This document shows positions 62,137 through 64,000 of a stretch of DNA of 64,000 nucleotides, piece after piece. How positions within the stretch are numbered: the stretch's first letter is position 1; every line of letters starts with the position of its first letter. The stretch spans positions 2,170,001 through 2,234,000 of the forward strand of contig OZ345366.1 in the NCBI GenBank assembly GCA_977006965.1, read 5' to 3'. The translations under genes were made by a program, and so were the position numbers. Source of the stretch: Phymatolithon calcareum. Lineage: Eukaryota > Rhodophyta > Florideophyceae > Hapalidiales. The notes below the pieces were generated by a model. The model ran no database searches. It was not told where the DNA came from and saw only the letters and a program-made list of their open reading frames with translations.

Positions 62137-63359
62137 TTCGGCGAGGTTCGGGTACGCACGGCGATATGCTTTAAAAAAAGCTCCGGAAGAACTGTTGTAG
62201 AATTTCCCTTGTTCATTGTAATGCTCTTGTCAAGAATCGACGAAGTGAGCATATTGCTTCGCAGAACCTGGAGCTCAGGTGGCCAAGGCTGACCACTGAG
62301 TATTTCCTCAAATTTTTCGACTTCCAGATTGGCGTTGGAAGCCCCAACAAAAAATTCATCCAATTTCGCTCCTGATACTGGTTTGAAATCGTTTAAAGGG
62401 CCATAGTTCTTGAGTCGAAGCAATGCATTCATCTGATTCTTTTCCGCTGTTGCATCTGAAGATTGAAAAAATGCCTTGGCCATCCGAAAAGTGTTCGCGC
62501 TGACGATTTTACGGTACACGCGGTAGTCAATGTGTTCTGGCAAAGTTCCAGGAGGAGCCCGTTGCATAGTTGCTTGTCCATCCTCATGGTTCAAAATCAG
62601 TCCAAGCATTTTCACAACCTCATCGGATAACCGAAGTGCAACCTTGGCCAATGATTTCAAAGTGGAGGTTCCTATGGATATATTGCCACCAGAAAAATAG
62701 TTCACAAGCTGTGAGACCTGAGGCTTCTTTCCTCCGTTCTGAATTTCCAGTGCTCGAGCATCTTCTTTCAAAGAGCAAATTGTGTCAAACACTGTACTTT
62801 GGACGCAGTAGTCCGTTTTTTGCTTTTCGTTGCAGTTCCGAGCGAACGCGCGTAACACAGACATTGAGCTCCTGTTAAGAAGCAAGACAGTCCAAGGAAA
62901 TCCGGAGAATTTCTCTGGGTCTTCCACGGCAAGCCTCCGTAGAGCAGCATTGCGATGAGAACCATCGATGATTCCGTACCACGTGGAGAAGCGCGAAATC
63001 TCCTCAGAGGCTTGGTCGTTGGTCATTTCACGGTCAACAGTGAAGTAACGAAAGGGATAGGACTTAAATTCTCCTGAGAGTTCCACAACTGTTGGAAGAT
63101 TTCCTGTTGTAGAAACACCAGCGAAATTAGTCCCAGCGACTTCCGCGCCCCGAAAAATATGCATGAGCCTTTGAATTCCGGACTGAGATATATGGCGAAC
63201 CTTACTGAACGGGATACATGAATTAGGATCAACGGAGATTGTCTTCGCGTTTTCGACAAGGTTTTGAAATGAGACCATTGTGGATGAGGGCGAAACTGAT
63301 AATGTTTGAAACAAGAGGAATCTGGAATGTTTGCACTTGGTGGTCGAAGAACTCGTCAA
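62133..63359 (-). CDS. ParB-like (DGxHR) domain protein, 5' part of a frameshifted fusion with the methyltransferase
   Basis: A 408-aa frame with a ParB/Srx-like core, STWYGIIDGSHRNAALRRL at about 125-143. The GxxDGxHR box is the signature of ParB-type nuclease/CTPase folds. A helical region with a possible helix-turn-helix lies at about 213-255 (VSQLVNYF ... STLKSLAKVALRLS). ATG codon 28 (63278, MVSFQNLVEN) is the likelier start. In bacteria and phages, ParB-like domains are often linked to DNA methyltransferases. Here the next frame is exactly that. The last 16 codons of this frame (LKHIAVRTRTSPK) are out of phase with the sequence FFKAYRRAYPNLAEMK that would lead into the methyltransferase. 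So the natural product is probably one protein of about 850 residues. Confidence 0.75.
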   Translation of the reverse strand: MTSSSTTKCKHSRFLLFQTLSVSPSSTMVSFQNLVENAKTISVDPNSCIPFSKVRHISQSGIQRLMHIFRGAEVAGTNFAGVSTTGNLPTVVELSGEFKSYPFRYFTVDREMTNDQASEEISRFSTWYGIIDGSHRNAALRRLAVEDPEKFSGFPWTVLLLNRSSMSVLRAFARNCNEKQKTDYCVQSTVFDTICSLKEDARALEIQNGGKKPQVSQLVNYFSGGNISIGTSTLKSLAKVALRLSDEVVKMLGLILNHEDGQATMQRAPPGTLPEHIDYRVYRKIVSANTFRMAKAFFQSSDATAEKNQMNALLRLKNYGPLNDFKPVSGAKLDEFFVGASNANLEVEKFEEILSGQPWPPELQVLRSNMLTSSILDKSITMNKGNSTTVLPELFLKHIAVRTRTSPK

Positions 63360-64000
63360 GATATTTCGTCAGCGCCCTGAAGTTATATAGCCGCATTCAT
63401 CTTGCCGAGATGCCTCGTATTGGCAGGACATGAAATACTCAATTGAAAAATTGAAAAAGAAGAAGATTGGGAAACCATTTGGAATTGGTTTGTTGTAGTA
63501 TATCGTACTTAAAGTTGAAGATATTGAAATGAACTAGGATTTTGTCAGGAGCAATAAATTTGAATTTCAGAGTGAATATTCACCTGTTTGATAAATTTCG
63601 TTCTCAGGTGCTCCAGTCTCTGTATATGCTTCCCTGGAATGCTTCAAATAGATAATAGGGGAGAAATAAGCTTTCTACGATTTATTTTCTTTCGCTGGGT
63701 TGAGAAACAGCTTCTCTCATTCAAGATAGCGTAGGTCATAAACCGTTACGTACATCTGGCGGGACTATAGGACTCCTCATTAGAAGGTCGTTAAGTGTAA
63801 TTTTATTACTCTATTAGAGCCCGACAGTCATAGGAATAAACGGGCAAGGCTTCCTCCGCTGCTACCCTCACTAGGGCCGCTCCACTATGAGAAGACCGTG
63901 CTACTCAATATATGCGCTTCAATTGAAACACTCTGTAAGACCTAGAGTTTAGGTCGTTGAAGTACTTGTCATGTGCGGCTCCTGAGGAGTCACCCTTGTG
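63360..64000. other. Right flank with a diverged half-copy of the 21.8-kb hairpin
   Basis: Upstream region of the ParB-like gene. At about 63795-63895 it contains ACGGGCAAGGC ... GGGCCGCTCCACT, related to the right arm of the hairpin at 21815-21928. Nothing else recognised. Confidence 0.45.

Overview
The window is nuclear DNA of a photosynthetic eukaryote, most likely a red alga of the florideophyte type. Host genes are compact, with one exon or two to three exons separated by introns of about 80-110 bp. They encode plastid and mitochondrial functions: SQD2, a one-helix high-light-inducible protein relic, a PBS-lyase-type HEAT protein, COQ7, an NDUFS1 domain and an Era GTPase. They sit in islands between kilobases of decayed transposons. 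The taxonomic call is inferred from gene content and architecture; no rRNA or marker gene is present.

Layout. 0.3-2.1 kb: lineage-specific ORF, then LINE and repeat debris to about 6 kb. 6.3-16.4 kb: gene island with Era-like GTPase (-), a three-exon alpha-kinase (-), COQ7 (+), HEAT-repeat protein (-) and the C-terminal half of NDUFS1 (+). 16.4-30.9 kb: no intact host gene. It holds a broken HLIP gene, an inverted pair of EVE-domain (THYN1-like) fragments, a 1.5-kb tandem array, a hAT element with intact target-site duplication, LINE tails and a MULE relic. 30.9-39.1 kb: second island with a zinc-finger/LNK-like protein (-), an RppH-type Nudix hydrolase (+), a SOUL heme-binding protein (+, one intron) and SQD2 (-, one intron). 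39.9-60.8 kb: a transposon graveyard with a BED finger, a MULE nested in a hAT element, a TIR element, piggyBac-like and Tc1/mariner relics, LINEs, tRNA-headed SINE insertions and LTR-like repeats. 60.8-63.4 kb: a ParB-like domain and an amino-methyltransferase-like domain joined across a one-base frameshift in a homopolymer.

Functional threads. COQ7 and NDUFS1 belong to the mitochondrial respiratory chain, SQD2 makes the thylakoid sulfolipid SQDG, and HEAT/HLIP proteins relate to light harvesting and photoprotection. They are neighbours but not an operon. The main candidates for something new are the ParB-methyltransferase-zinc finger locus at the right end, the split NDUFS1, the zinc-ribbon alpha-kinase with a poly-acidic tail, and a recurring class of long near-perfect hairpins, three of them clustered downstream of the SOUL gene.
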